Source: an uncultured Cedecea sp. (GTDB lineage Bacteria > Pseudomonadota > Gammaproteobacteria > Enterobacterales > Enterobacteriaceae). Taken from it: a stretch of DNA of 64,000 nucleotides. Where the stretch lies: positions 1-64,000 of the forward strand of contig NZ_CANMLV010000014.1 of the NCBI RefSeq assembly GCF_947498825.1. Reading direction: 5' to 3'. Every line of letters begins with the position of its first letter. Positions within the stretch are counted from its first letter, which is position 1. The translations under genes were made by a program, and so were the position numbers. This document shows positions 19,910-29,800 of this stretch, in pieces. The notes below the pieces were generated by a model, which saw only the letters and a program-made list of their open reading frames with translations, did not search any database and was not told the origin of the DNA.

Positions 19910-20061
19910 GAGCATTTTTCTCGGCCTTTAACAGATAAATCATAACAACATGATTTTAAACGAATTAAATATTAAGCATTTACTTAAAATGACGAAATTC
20001 AGTTGAAACTTACCCATATTTACCCAGCAGTTAACACGAAACATTTTAGATCATATTATGA

Positions 20062-20090
20062 TTGACATAGAGAAATCCTCTTCATAGACT
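20062..20090 (+). promoter_or_regulatory. Predicted sigma-70 promoter of the ter-linked biosynthetic operon
   Basis: TTGACA (20062-20067) and TAGACT (20085-20090) are 17 bases apart, 44 bases upstream of the ATP-grasp gene. Confidence 0.6.
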
Positions 20091-20133
20091 CAGCTCTCAA
20101 TGCTCCCCCTCTTATTCCGGGAAAAATAAAGCG

Positions 20134-21204
20134 ATGAGTAACACAATCTGGTTTATGGAAGGTTTATCGTCGCAGCGCGATATCATTTCAGGCATTCAGG
20201 CTTTTTTTAAAAAGACTCATCAAGCCATTAGGGTAATTGCCTCTCATCGCCACCACCGCAATGAAATACTTTCTCAGGCTGATATTGCGTTGATTGAACC
20301 CGTCGACGAGAAATACCGGCTGGATTTCATTGCTCATACCGTAAAAAAGTATGGCGTTAAGGCTCTCCATTGCGGCCGTAATAGCCTGTGGTTTGAAGCG
20401 CATCGCCAACAAATTGAAGCCTTGGGTGTTTCTCTGACGACAGGTGCAAGCAGCCTGGCCACACTTAAGCTTGCTGATGACAAAGTCGAATTTGCCCGGA
20501 AGATGGAGAGCTGTGGCCTGCCAGTTGTTCCCTCTGAGCGAATTGAAAGTGCCAATGCACTTCGTGAGAGACTAGCATCAGCAGAGAATAAACAGGCTCT
20601 TTGCGTCAAACCGGTGACGGGGATCTACGGCATGGGGTTCTGGCGTTTTGACGACAAAGCAACCCCGATGTCGGCCTTTACTCATCCTGATAGCCGGAAG
20701 GTCCATCCTGAACTGTATTTGCATGCGCTTGTTCAACAAGACGATTTTAAACCACTGGTGCTGATGCCCTGGTTGCCGGGCCCGGAGTATTCCGTTGATA
20801 TGCTTCTGGAACAAGGCCAAGTTATTGCCGCCGTCGCCCGCCGCAAAGAAGGCCCCATGCAATACCTGGAACAGTCAGGTCCTGCTTTTGAGCTGGGTAA
20901 ACACTGCGCTCAAGTAATGCAGGCTGACGGTCTGGTCAATGTACAAACCCGTAATAACGAGAATGGCGAACCGGTGCTGCTGGAAATTAATATGCGGCCT
21001 TCAGGAGGTATCGGTTATACCCTCCACAGCGGGGTAAACTTGCCGGCCCTGTTTGCCCTGCGTCAGCTCGGGCTATGCAGTGAAGCTGAAGCCAAATTGC
21101 TGGCAACAGAAAATTTCACGCCTGCCGTGGTGCGGTCAATGACGGATGTCATCTTGTATCCGACCGTTCTGGATAATCTTTCCGTCAGCAACGAGAGCCT
21201 TTGA
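20134..21204 (+). CDS. ATP-grasp ligase of the ter-associated biosynthetic module
   Basis: 356 residues. An N-terminal Rossmann-like preATP-grasp region (to about residue 110) is followed by an ATP-grasp domain (LKLADDKVEFARKMESCGLPV, CVKPVTGIYGMGF, and the metal-binding LLEINMRPSGGIGY near residue 288). It probably forms an amide or similar bond to a carboxylate. Genes of this type head a conserved set next to ter genes that Anantharaman, Iyer and Aravind predicted to make a nucleoside-like metabolite. It is followed at once by a phosphoribosyltransferase gene. Confidence 0.85.
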   Translation: MSNTIWFMEGLSSQRDIISGIQAFFKKTHQAIRVIASHRHHRNEILSQADIALIEPVDEKYRLDFIAHTVKKYGVKALHCGRNSLWFEAHRQQIEALGVSLTTGASSLATLKLADDKVEFARKMESCGLPVVPSERIESANALRERLASAENKQALCVKPVTGIYGMGFWRFDDKATPMSAFTHPDSRKVHPELYLHALVQQDDFKPLVLMPWLPGPEYSVDMLLEQGQVIAAVARRKEGPMQYLEQSGPAFELGKHCAQVMQADGLVNVQTRNNENGEPVLLEINMRPSGGIGYTLHSGVNLPALFALRQLGLCSEAEAKLLATENFTPAVVRSMTDVILYPTVLDNLSVSNESL

Positions 21205-21206
21205 TC

Positions 21207-22343
21207 ATGCACAATCAATCGACTCTTTATCGTAAAGAACTGTCTGGCGGAACCCTGACGGTGACCTCGACGGAGGGCATTCTGCCGTTAGAGTTCCTGT
21301 TTGATATTGCCGAACGCCGCAATCCTAAACGCAGTTTTCTGTTTGTCAGCAAAGTACTGGGAAAACATATCCCGGTCTCCCCGCAAATAATGCGATCCGC
21401 TTATCAACAGCTAGCGCGACAGATCCCGGCCACTCTCCCTGAGCCGATACTGTTTATCGGGATGGCTGAAACCGCGGTCGGACTGGGAGCGGGCGTTTAC
21501 CATGAAGCAGCAAAGCGCTTTAACGAAACGGTCTATCTGACCTCAACTCGCCATCCAGTTGACGGTGAATTGATGTGTGAATTTAAAGAAGATCATTCCC
21601 ATGCAACCGACCATCTACTCTATCACCCGGCTTGCTCCGTTCTTCGGGCCTGTGCCCATAATGCACGCTCAGTAGTACTGATTGATGATGAGGCGACTAC
21701 CGGTAAAACCTTTATCAACCTGCTGGCAGCATTACGCACCAGAGCAGGTCTGTCGGCAATAGAGCACGTCGTTACCGTAACACTCACCGACTGGAGTGGG
21801 AGCGCCCTTAGCGAACAATGCCCACTGCCTGTTACATCAGTATCTCTGGTCAAGGGCGGCTGGCAATGGGAAAAGAAAACCGGTGCTCCGGTTCCCGTCA
21901 TGCCTGATGTCAATGTTACAGCCAAGGGCAGCGTGCCGATTAGTGGAAAACAAAGCTGGGGACGCCTGGGGATGGCAAAACCTGCCAACGATCTCGGCCC
22001 GGGAATGACCGTCGAACCAAAGGAAAAAATCTTAGTTCTGGGTACAGGGGAATTTGTCTGGGAACCTTTTTTACTGGCAGAGCGCCTGGAAGCTGAAGGA
22101 GCCGAAGTCAGGTTCAGTAGCACGACCCGCTCCCCTATATCTACAGGTTTTGCTATCGAATCAGGAATATCCTTTGCTGATAATTACGGGCTGGGCATTC
22201 CTAACTTTGTCTATAACGTCGCCCACCAACGATTCGACCGGATCTTGCTGTGTATCGAAACCCCGCCTGAGAGCGTCTGCCCTGTTTTGCTTGATGCCTT
22301 GAGCACCGTGGCTCCCATTGTTGAGGTTATCGCTTATGAATAA
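21207..22343 (+). CDS. Phosphoribosyltransferase with C-terminal TRSP domain (ter module)
   Basis: 378 residues. The N-terminal half is a type I phosphoribosyltransferase fold with the PRPP loop VVLIDDEATTGKT near residue 152. The C-terminal part carries the namesake TTRSP motif (near residue 310) of the TRSP domain. A TTG 6 bases upstream is in frame, but ATG at 21207 is preferred. It begins 2 bases after the ATP-grasp stop, and its own stop overlaps the HAD start by 8 bases, showing a tightly coupled operon. It probably transfers ribose-5-phosphate to, or from, a base-like intermediate. Confidence 0.85.
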   Translation: MHNQSTLYRKELSGGTLTVTSTEGILPLEFLFDIAERRNPKRSFLFVSKVLGKHIPVSPQIMRSAYQQLARQIPATLPEPILFIGMAETAVGLGAGVYHEAAKRFNETVYLTSTRHPVDGELMCEFKEDHSHATDHLLYHPACSVLRACAHNARSVVLIDDEATTGKTFINLLAALRTRAGLSAIEHVVTVTLTDWSGSALSEQCPLPVTSVSLVKGGWQWEKKTGAPVPVMPDVNVTAKGSVPISGKQSWGRLGMAKPANDLGPGMTVEPKEKILVLGTGEFVWEPFLLAERLEAEGAEVRFSSTTRSPISTGFAIESGISFADNYGLGIPNFVYNVAHQRFDRILLCIETPPESVCPVLLDALSTVAPIVEVIAYE

Positions 22344-23109
22344 GCCCGTGGTTTTTTCCGATCTTGATGACACTTTATTTCAGACCCGCCGAAAAATGGT
22401 CAATGAGTTAGCGCTTGAACCCTACCGGACGGGAGCCCTGGATCCTTCCCTGAATCCCCGCAGTTTTATGACGCAAGAACAGTCAATGCTGGTGGACTGG
22501 CTGCTTGAGTATGCGGACTTTATTCCCGTCACCGCCAGGGGGACCGACGAGATAGCACGAGTGACAATTCCGTTTCGATCATGGGCGGTTACGACTCACG
22601 GAGCGGTGATCCTGACACCAGAAGGTCAACCCGATGAAAAGTGGAAAAGACATATGCAGGCAACGCTGTCTGCCTATCGGGAGCCTCTACTAACTCTGCA
22701 GCGTTATATTACGTCAATGATGGCTGAAAAAGGCATCCAGGGTTGGGCAAGGATCAATTATGAGTATGGCGATACGCCCGTCTACCTGGTGATGAAGCAT
22801 ACCGACAGTACAAAGCTGGCCGAACTTTATGCCTTTAACGAGGAAATAGAGACGATGTTTCCCACCGCCGGTTTTTATATACATAAAAACAGCAACAATA
22901 TTGCCTGGCTGCCGGTGCCGGTAGAAAAAGGTCTGGCAACACAATATTTACTGGAGAAGCTTCGTGCCGAGCGCGGTGTTTTTCCAGTAATTGGTTTGGG
23001 TGACAGTCTTAGCGATCATCGCTTTATGAAGCTGTGCCACTGGTTTGGTCTGCCTCGTCAGAGCCAGTTTGCCGAGCATATTAACCGTCATGTTTTTGGG
23101 GAGGGATAA
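22336..23109 (+). CDS. HAD family phosphatase of the ter module
   Basis: 257-residue HAD-superfamily phosphatase with the motif I aspartates in VFSDLDDTLFQTR near residue 10, a Cof/sucrose-phosphatase-like cap, and the motif IV GLGDSLSDHRFM near residue 220. It overlaps the preceding gene by 8 bases and ends one base before the StiP-type gene. It is predicted to dephosphorylate the nucleotide-like intermediate made by the module. Confidence 0.85.
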   Translation: MNKPVVFSDLDDTLFQTRRKMVNELALEPYRTGALDPSLNPRSFMTQEQSMLVDWLLEYADFIPVTARGTDEIARVTIPFRSWAVTTHGAVILTPEGQPDEKWKRHMQATLSAYREPLLTLQRYITSMMAEKGIQGWARINYEYGDTPVYLVMKHTDSTKLAELYAFNEEIETMFPTAGFYIHKNSNNIAWLPVPVEKGLATQYLLEKLRAERGVFPVIGLGDSLSDHRFMKLCHWFGLPRQSQFAEHINRHVFGEG

Positions 23110-23110
23110 T

Positions 23111-24189
23111 ATGTCATCCTTCATCCCCTTTTCAGGCTCTTATCTGCCCGAAGATATCCATTTCCTGCTCAAGCCGATTGAAATTGAAATGACGCCGGTA
23201 GCGCAAAAAGAACAGCTTATTCAGTCAGGTACCAAACATTATTCTGAGATGCTAAGCCAGGAGCCAGAGCCCACCCGCTGGCATCTGGACCTCTTTTCCC
23301 GGGCGCTGGATAAAGGGGCTGTTCGTCTGGCAAAAGAAGTCGGCTGGCAAAGGCGCTGGCAGAGCAGTTCGCTAAAACACCGATTATTCTCGTCAGCCTG
23401 GTTCGTGCCGGTGTCCCTCTTGGCGTCATGCTGCATCAAACTCTGCGCGCAATGGGCCATGAGTCACACCATTATGGCGTAAGCATTATTCGCGACCGAG
23501 GGATTGATTGCACCGCAATGGAGTGGATTGAAAACCGTCATGGTACAGAAGGTGTGGTATTTGTCGATGGCTGGACCGGTAAAGGGGCGATTACCCGTGA
23601 ACTACACCGATCGCTGGCCTCACGATCAGGATACCCAACCAGCCCACGCCTGGTCGTTTTGGCGGATCCCTGTGGTGTCTCTTGGCTCACTGCCAGCCAT
23701 GATGACTGGCTAATCCCTTTCGGTATTATGGGAGCGCCCGTCTCGGGGCTTATCTCCCGTTCTGTCTGGTCTTCTGAAGGGTTGCATGGCTGCGTACAGT
23801 GCGAGCATCTTCGCCAATTTGAATGCAGTCGTCAGCTCGTCGACAGAATTGCTGACTGCCAACGGTCACTTGAAAAGCAGACAATTCCTGCCAGCCAGTG
23901 GACGTCAGCTACGCATAATCAACAACTGAAAACCCTGAGTGAACAGGTTATTAGTCATCTGTCTACCCAGTACCGTATTTCCAATATTAACCGGATTAAA
24001 CCCGGTATCGCAGAAGCTACGCGTGCCGTTTTACGCCGTATACCCGAACATGTGCTTGTCCGTTCCGTGAATGATCCTGACGTTGCTCTGCTGGTTTATC
24101 TCGCGCGTGAAAAAAATATCACCATCACTGAGGTCGGTGACAGCCTCGGGCAATACCGTGCTATCACCATTATCAAAAAGGTGCACTGA
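23111..24189 (+). pseudogene. StiP/PELOTA-type phosphoribosyltransferase-like gene, frameshifted
   Basis: Two overlapping frames encode one family member. 23111-23482 gives the N-terminal part (FSGSYLPEDIHFLLKPIEIEM ... RLAKEV, then nonsense). A second frame, in which family-like sequence can be read back to about 23344 (LAKALAEQFAKTPIILVSLV) and which runs to 24189, gives the rest: RAGVPLGVMLHQ, the PRPP-like loop VFVDGWTGKGAI, and a C-terminal PELOTA-type RNA-binding domain. Joining them needs one missing (or two extra) bases at about 23339-23346. The start of each part matches, so the break looks like a recent mutation or a sequencing error. If real, the biosynthetic module may be inactive. 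An internal ATG at 23428 could express only the C-terminal 253 residues. Confidence 0.8.
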
Positions 24190-25136
24190 TGACTAAGAGA
24201 CTCTCACCTTACCGGCTGGGTGCCACACTCTATATGCCTGCAACGCGTGCTGATATTGCCAGAAGTATACTGAATAATGATATTGCCGGGCTGCGCTCGA
24301 TTGTGATTTGCCTTGAAGATGCGGTCAGTGAGCAAGATGTTCCCGCAGCGATGGCTAATTTAAAGCAGGTTCTGACAGTATTAAGCGCGGCTAAGGTAGA
24401 AGGATACGGTGCTGAATGGCCGCTGGTCTTTATTCGTCCTCGCCATGTTGGCATGGGACAATATTTAGTGAGTACTCTGGATTTATCCCCGATTGACGGG
24501 CTGGTTTTGCCTAAATTCACCTTCTCCTCTCTCCCCGTATGGTGGGAGATCATGAAGGATTCACACTTGTGTATGATGCCGACGCTGGAAACAGAAGACG
24601 TTTTTGATGTGATACAGATGCGCAAGCTCGCGACGATTCTGGTCGAACATCCCTGCCATCCGCGAATCATTGCCCTGCGTATCGGCGGCAATGATTTGAT
24701 GAATGTTATTTCTCAGCGTCGCCCGCGCGATTTCACACTCTATGACAGCCCGATGGGCTATGTGATTAAAATGTTGGTCGCCGTTTTTGGCTCCCGGGAC
24801 TTTGCACTGACCTCTCCGGTATGTGAGCATATTGATGACCATCATGTAATGGAACGTGAACTTGCACTTGATATGGCCCACGGACTGGTGGGAAAAACTG
24901 CCATTCATCCCAATCAGATAGCAAAAATTGAGCGTGCCCTGATGGTGACTGCAGCCGATCATGAAGATGCCCTGCGGATCCTGAACTCCAGCCAGGCCGT
25001 CTTTAAATCACAAGGGGCAATGTGTGAGCCTGCGACTCATCGACGCTGGGCTGCAAGAGTGCTTGAGCAGGCCCAAGTTTATGGTATCGCCCAGGAAAAT
25101 GGGACGGAAAATATACGGAGAGTGACCCCCTACTGA
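24189..25136 (+). CDS. HpcH/HpaI-CitE-like aldolase/lyase of the ter module
   Basis: 315-residue TIM-barrel protein of the citrate-lyase beta/HpcH family. It has the metal- and substrate-binding segment VICLEDAVSEQDV near residue 40, a RIGGNDLMN segment near residue 166 and the KTAIHPNQI motif near residue 236. ATG overlaps the previous stop (TGATG). It is probably a C-C bond forming or breaking step in the predicted small-molecule pathway. A 160-base gap with no gene separates it from the terW-like gene. Confidence 0.85.
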   Translation: MTKRLSPYRLGATLYMPATRADIARSILNNDIAGLRSIVICLEDAVSEQDVPAAMANLKQVLTVLSAAKVEGYGAEWPLVFIRPRHVGMGQYLVSTLDLSPIDGLVLPKFTFSSLPVWWEIMKDSHLCMMPTLETEDVFDVIQMRKLATILVEHPCHPRIIALRIGGNDLMNVISQRRPRDFTLYDSPMGYVIKMLVAVFGSRDFALTSPVCEHIDDHHVMERELALDMAHGLVGKTAIHPNQIAKIERALMVTAADHEDALRILNSSQAVFKSQGAMCEPATHRRWAARVLEQAQVYGIAQENGTENIRRVTPY

Positions 25137-25298
25137 AATCGTTCAGCAGACTCTGATTATTGTTACTGGTTTAACTAACGTTGAGGTTTTAACTGATAAA
25201 ATACCCGGTCGTTTTATCGGTGCGACTCTCGATAACGATAACTCGAAAAAATCAGCGCTATTGGACGATTTTCTAACAACGGCAGGCACTCACTCATT

Positions 25299-25760
25299 AT
25301 GCAACTCAGCACACGACAAGCACGCATTTTCCGGCTGGCAATGCTGCTAGGTCCGGGGACGCCGGTAGAAGCCCAAAGAATTATCACTCAACTGGGGTGT
25401 TCCGAACCAACCCTGACGCGTGCGCTAAAAGAGTTACGAGAAACTTACTCAGCCGAGATCCGCTACAGCAAAGCCACACACTCCTATCAACTGGTTAAGT
25501 CCGGGCAGCTTGATAAAAAAAAGCTCCGCCAAATGCATAATGCTCTGAGTTCAATAGTGGAAACTAAACCTGATGAAATCGTCAGCAAAGTTTCACTGGA
25601 TAAGGAAAAGAAAAAGGCGGTATCACTGTCACTGCGCATGTCGGTATTACGTAAAATCGATCAGCTCGCGATGCAGACTGACACTACGCGCAGCGATATT
25701 GTCGAACTCCTGGTCGACAGCTCGATTGCTCAGCTTGCAGCAACATTACATCGTCGTTGA
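25299..25760 (+). CDS. terW: TerW-like DNA-binding regulator
   Basis: 153 residues (TerW of R478 is about 155). The N-terminal winged helix is around residues 10-65 (GCSEPTLTRALKELRE). The C-terminus (KKKAVSLSLRMSVLRKIDQLA ... TTRSDIVELLVD) looks like a ribbon-helix-helix element. TerW is reported to bind ter promoter DNA and affect tellurite resistance. It could act on the 317-base divergent region at 19817-20133. Confidence 0.82.
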   Translation: MQLSTRQARIFRLAMLLGPGTPVEAQRIITQLGCSEPTLTRALKELRETYSAEIRYSKATHSYQLVKSGQLDKKKLRQMHNALSSIVETKPDEIVSKVSLDKEKKKAVSLSLRMSVLRKIDQLAMQTDTTRSDIVELLVDSSIAQLAATLHRR

Positions 25761-25860
25761 AGCAAATCACCACAGCGCGATAGTCAATGGCAGCTTAAAA
25801 TAAACACGTTGTTGCAGAGAGACTTGCTCCCGCGATTATCTACGATTATTCTCACCATCT

Positions 25861-26358
25861 ATGAAAGCCCCGCGTATCCCTATTGCCATCCAGCAAGCTG
25901 TTATGTTCTGTCTGCGTGAGAAACTCATGCAAGCAAACACATTTTTGCAACGCGAATATCCGCTACCCAACGTGTTTTATCAGCAACGTGGCACTGCGGC
26001 CGGTACCGCATGGCTTGAAAAAAATGAAATACGGCTCAACCCCATTTTATTACTGGAAAACCAGCAACCCTTTATCGACGAAGTGGTTCCCCATGAACTG
26101 GCGCATATCCTGGTGTGGAAACACTTTGGCCGCGTCCCTCCCCATGGCAAGGAGTGGAAATGGATGATGGAAGTGGTACTCGGTGTACCCGCCCGTCGCA
26201 CTCACCAATTTGCCGTACAGTCCGTCCGTTCAAACACCTTTCCCTATTCCTGTCCCTGTCAGCAGCACCAGCTAACGGTTCGTCGTCATAATCGCGTACT
26301 ACGCGGTGAAGCGCAGTACCGCTGTAGCCGTTGTGGCCAGCAACTCAAACCGGTCTAA
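25861..26358 (+). CDS. sprT: SprT family zinc metalloprotein
   Basis: 165 residues, as in E. coli SprT (YggI). The zinc motif HELAH near residue 77 is followed by a downstream histidine in PHGKEW. The C-terminal zinc ribbon has its cysteine pairs in CPCQ and CSRC. It is a SprT/Spartan-like putative protease. It marks the return to backbone order after the ter insertion; in E. coli galP lies between metK and sprT. Confidence 0.95.
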   Translation: MKAPRIPIAIQQAVMFCLREKLMQANTFLQREYPLPNVFYQQRGTAAGTAWLEKNEIRLNPILLLENQQPFIDEVVPHELAHILVWKHFGRVPPHGKEWKWMMEVVLGVPARRTHQFAVQSVRSNTFPYSCPCQQHQLTVRRHNRVLRGEAQYRCSRCGQQLKPV

Positions 26359-26456
26359 TCACACCCATTATTTCCTGACACTCTGACCGAATCACCGATT
26401 GAAACTGGATAAATCATCAGGTAGGGTTTCTGCATCTTTCTGTAAAGGCCCTATAA

Positions 26457-27164
26457 ATGTCTAAAAAATTATCTTTCGCCGTTATCAGTATTATTTTGCT
26501 CTCCTCGCTCAGTGCTTTCGCTAATACTATCAATAACTTTTCTCAGGCTAAGACGGCTGGAGTAAAAGTGAATGCGGATGCACCCGGTGATTTTTATTGT
26601 GGCTGCAAGATAGACTGGCAGGGTAAAAAGGGGATCCCGGACCTGAGATCCTGTGGTTATAAAGTGCGTAAAAATGAAATTCGGGCTACGCGTATTGAGT
26701 GGGAGCACGTGATGCCTGCCTGGCAGTTTGGTCATCAGCTACAATGCTGGCAGGACGGTGGGCGAAAGAACTGCGCTAAAGATCCTGGGTATCGCCGGGT
26801 CGAAAGTGATATGCATAACCTGCAACCTGCTGTCGGTGAGGTCAATGCCGATCGCAGTAACTTTATGTTTGGTCAATGGAATGGCGGAGAAAGTCAGTAC
26901 GGTCAGTGCGCCATGAAAATTGATTTTAAAAACAAGCTTGCAGAACCGCCAGTTCGTGCACGTGGCGCTATTGCACGCACCTATTTTTATATGCGTGACC
27001 AATATAAACTCCCTCTTTCGCGTCAGCAAACTCAACTATTTCAGGCATGGGATAAGCTCTATCCGGTAACCGATTGGGAGTGCGAGCGTGATAAACGTAT
27101 TGCTAAAGTTCAGGGGAATAATAACCCTTATGTGCTACGGGCTTGCCAGGCGCGAAACAGCTAA
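26457..27164 (+). CDS. endA: Periplasmic endonuclease I
   Basis: 235-residue DNA endonuclease I. It has an N-terminal signal peptide ending around SLSAFA (residue 22) and the [13 protein letters not shown] segment near residue 140. The many cysteines (residues about 44-220) fit disulfide-regulated periplasmic folding. It follows sprT and precedes rsmE as in E. coli. Confidence 0.95.
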   Translation: MSKKLSFAVISIILLSSLSAFANTINNFSQAKTAGVKVNADAPGDFYCGCKIDWQGKKGIPDLRSCGYKVRKNEIRATRIEWEHVMPAWQFGHQLQCWQDGGRKNCAKDPGYRRVESDMHNLQPAVGEVNADRSNFMFGQWNGGESQYGQCAMKIDFKNKLAEPPVRARGAIARTYFYMRDQYKLPLSRQQTQLFQAWDKLYPVTDWECERDKRIAKVQGNNNPYVLRACQARNS

Positions 27165-27221
27165 CCTACACTAGCGGCAATGACTTTTATGTTGCCGCGG
27201 TGATGTGTTCCCCGTCGTCTT

Positions 27222-27368
27222 AGAGCCTGTTCCATCAGGCGTATATTATTGCAGTCAGTTTGAACGCGGACAGCGCGGAAGAATCGGAGCGTACATGAAG
27301 TACGTGAGGGTTTTGAGTACTGCCCGGGGCCAAAATGACAAATAAAATAGCCTGATGGGACAGGCTCT
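27222..27368. repeat. Dispersed ~147-bp repeat with terminal inverted repeats, copy 1
   Basis: Ends pair as a 19-bp inverted repeat (AGAGCCTGTTCCATCAGGC, one mismatch). The interior matches the copy at 30633-30769, for example AAATAAAATAGCCT near the right end and CGTGAGG-TTTTGAG in the middle. No coding capacity is seen. It sits between endA and rsmE and looks like a MITE or intergenic palindromic repeat, but does not match the ERIC consensus I know. Confidence 0.75.
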
Positions 27369-27388
27369 TATTAACCGGAAAAAATTTC

Positions 27389-28120
27389 ATGCGTATACCC
27401 CGCATTCATCATTCTGCCTTATTGACTGTTGGTCAGGTCACTGCCCTCGACGAAGATGCCGCCAACCATGTTGGTCGTGTTCTGCGTATGCAAGCAGGCC
27501 AGGCGTTGCAACTGTTTGACGGCAGCAACCAGGTATTCGAAGCGGTTATTAAACAGGCCGATAAAAAAAGTGTTCAGGTAGAAATCCTGAGCGGGAATGA
27601 AGATGATCGCGAGTCACCTCTTTGGTTGCATCTTGGGCAGGTTATGTCGCGCGGTGAAAAGATGGAGTTTACCATCCAAAAAGCCGTCGAACTGGGTGTC
27701 AATGTCATTACACCGCTCTATTCAGAGCGGTGTGGCGTCAAACTGGATGCTGAACGCCTGAGTAAAAAGCTCGGGCAATGGCAAAAAATAGCCATTGCAG
27801 CCTGTGAACAATGCGGGCGTAATCGGGTTCCTGAGATACGCCCGGTGATGAACCTGGAAGCCTGGTGTGCTGAACAGGAATCAGGGCTCAAGCTCAATCT
27901 ACACCCACGTGCCAAAGCCAGTATTAATACGCTGCCACAGCCCGTGGAACGTGTTCGTTTGCTCATTGGCCCGGAAGGCGGACTCTCTGCTGACGAAATC
28001 GCCATGACCGCTGAGCACCAATTTACTGATATTCTGTTAGGACCTCGTGTTCTGCGTACTGAGACTACTGCGCTCACCGCTATTACCGCACTGCAAGTGC
28101 GTTTTGGCGATCTGGGCTAA
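27389..28120 (+). CDS. rsmE: 16S rRNA m3U1498 methyltransferase
   Basis: 243 residues, as in E. coli. SPOUT-class methyltransferase that methylates U1498 of 16S rRNA using SAM. It has an N-terminal PUA-like domain and C-terminal trefoil-knot motifs [10 protein letters not shown] near residue 193 and [12 protein letters not shown] near residue 219. Its start is only 20 bases downstream of the inverted-repeat element, so the element is probably in its 5' leader. gshB follows after 12 bases. Confidence 0.95.
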   Translation: MRIPRIHHSALLTVGQVTALDEDAANHVGRVLRMQAGQALQLFDGSNQVFEAVIKQADKKSVQVEILSGNEDDRESPLWLHLGQVMSRGEKMEFTIQKAVELGVNVITPLYSERCGVKLDAERLSKKLGQWQKIAIAACEQCGRNRVPEIRPVMNLEAWCAEQESGLKLNLHPRAKASINTLPQPVERVRLLIGPEGGLSADEIAMTAEHQFTDILLGPRVLRTETTALTAITALQVRFGDLG

Positions 28121-28132
28121 AGGAGAATAACC

Positions 28133-29080
28133 ATGATTAAGCTCGGCATCGTGATGGATCCCATCGCACAGATTAATATTAAGAAAGATTCAAGCTTCGC
28201 TATGCTACTGCAAGCTCAACAGCGCGGCTATGAACTGCACTATATGGAAATGGCCGATCTCTATCTGAATAATGGCGAAGCACGGGCCCGCACGCGCTTA
28301 CTCAGCGTCGAGCAGAATTACGATAACTGGTACACTTTCGGTAGCGAGCAGGATATTGAACTTGCCGACCTGAATGTTATTCTGATGCGTAAAGATCCTC
28401 CTTTTGATACTGAATTTATCTACGCCACTTATATTCTTGAGCGTGCAGAAGAGAAAGGTACGCTGATCGTCAATAAGCCGCGCAGCCTGCGTGACTGTAA
28501 TGAAAAGCTGTTCACTGCCTGGTTCTCCGACTTAACGCCAAAAACACTGGTAACCCGTAACAAAGCTCAACTGAAAGACTTCTGGCAGAAACATGGCGAT
28601 ATTATTCTCAAGCCACTGGACGGAATGGGCGGAGCTTCAATCTTCCGTGTAAAAGAAAGCGATCCTAACTTGGGGGTCATTGCCGAAACCTTAACCGAAC
28701 TCGGTACACGTTACTGCATGGCGCAAAACTATATCCCGGCTATCAAAGACGGTGATAAGCGCGTATTAGTGGTTGATGGCGAACCCGTGCCTTACTGCCT
28801 GGCGCGTATTCCGCAAGGGGGGGAGACGCGCGGTAACCTGGCAGCAGGCGGTCGCGGTGAACCGCGTCCATTAACGGAAAGTGACTGGGAAATTGCTCGC
28901 CGTGTCGGTCCGGAGCTTAAGGCCAGGGGGCTGATTTTTGTCGGTCTGGATATTATCGGCGACCGGTTGACCGAGATAAACGTCACCAGCCCAACCTGTA
29001 TCCGTGAGATTGAAGCTGAATTCCCGGTATCGATTACCGGTATGCTATTTGATGCCATCGAAAAGAGACTGGCAAAATAA
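28133..29080 (+). CDS. gshB: Glutathione synthetase
   Basis: ATP-grasp enzyme joining gamma-glutamylcysteine and glycine. 315 residues, very close to E. coli GshB. The glycine-rich loop GMGGASIFRV is near residue 164, and the ATP/Mg ligands lie in EINVTSPTCIREIE near residue 281. The AGGAG ribosome-binding site lies between rsmE and this start. Confidence 0.97.
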   Translation: MIKLGIVMDPIAQINIKKDSSFAMLLQAQQRGYELHYMEMADLYLNNGEARARTRLLSVEQNYDNWYTFGSEQDIELADLNVILMRKDPPFDTEFIYATYILERAEEKGTLIVNKPRSLRDCNEKLFTAWFSDLTPKTLVTRNKAQLKDFWQKHGDIILKPLDGMGGASIFRVKESDPNLGVIAETLTELGTRYCMAQNYIPAIKDGDKRVLVVDGEPVPYCLARIPQGGETRGNLAAGGRGEPRPLTESDWEIARRVGPELKARGLIFVGLDIIGDRLTEINVTSPTCIREIEAEFPVSITGMLFDAIEKRLAK

Positions 29081-29121
29081 CAGACAGGTCTCTTTACCTG
29101 CCTTGCAGTCCCTCTCTTCCC

Positions 29122-29161
29122 GAATCGGGCATCCCGGACAAGCTCCCGGGTAGCCCGATTC
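29122..29161 (+). terminator. Terminator-like hairpin after gshB
   Basis: GAATCGGGC pairs with GCCCGATTC, with an inner CCCGG/CCGGG stem. It is followed by a short T-rich TGTTTAAT. It lies 41 bases past the gshB stop. Confidence 0.6.
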
Positions 29162-29236
29162 TGTTTAATAGTGATAAACTGTACAGCAACCATCCACTTA
29201 CTGCCGTTTTTTTAACCGGGATAATACGCACTGACA

Positions 29237-29800
29237 ATGAATCTACAGCATCATTTCCTTATTGCCATGCCGGCGCTTCAGGATCCCTTATTTAAACGAT
29301 CTGTCGTCTATATCTGTGAATATAACGAAGATGGTGCAATGGGGATAATTATCAACAAACCGCTGGAAAACCTTCAGATTAGCGGCATTCTTGAAAAGTT
29401 AAACATTGAGCCTGATCCTGTAGACCCGAGCATTCGTCTTGATAAACCGGTATTTGTTGGCGGCCCGCTGGCAGAGGATCGCGGATTTATTCTGCATTCC
29501 CCACCCGATGAATTCAGTTCCAGCATCCGTATTTCCGACGATGTGGTTATCACGACTTCCCGTGACGTTCTGGAAACGCTGGGGACCGCTAAACAGCCAG
29601 AAAATGTGCTGGTCGCGCTCGGTTATTCTTCATGGGAAAAAGGCCAGCTTGAGCAGGAGATTCTGGATAACTCCTGGCTGACAGTACCTGCCAGTACAGA
29701 TATTCTGTTCCGTACCCCTATCTCTGAACGCTGGCGCGAAGCCGCCCGCCTTGTCGGCGTGAATATTCATAATATCTCTGTTGAAGCGGGGCACGCTTAA
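29237..29800 (+). CDS. yqgE: UPF0301/YqgE family protein
   Basis: 187 residues, as in E. coli YqgE (AlgH family). The family N-terminus [19 protein letters not shown] and the [13 protein letters not shown] segment are visible. The function is not established. Its stop overlaps the ruvX start (TAATG), so the two are cotranslated, as in E. coli. Confidence 0.95.
   Translation: MNLQHHFLIAMPALQDPLFKRSVVYICEYNEDGAMGIIINKPLENLQISGILEKLNIEPDPVDPSIRLDKPVFVGGPLAEDRGFILHSPPDEFSSSIRISDDVVITTSRDVLETLGTAKQPENVLVALGYSSWEKGQLEQEILDNSWLTVPASTDILFRTPISERWREAARLVGVNIHNISVEAGHA

Noticed and set aside
23325..23350. Programmed -1 frameshift in the StiP-type gene
   Set aside because: No canonical slippery heptamer in the right frame; an indel near 23341 restores the family sequence better.
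27222..27368. ERIC element
   Set aside because: Length and inverted ends are similar in style, but the sequence does not fit the ERIC consensus I know.
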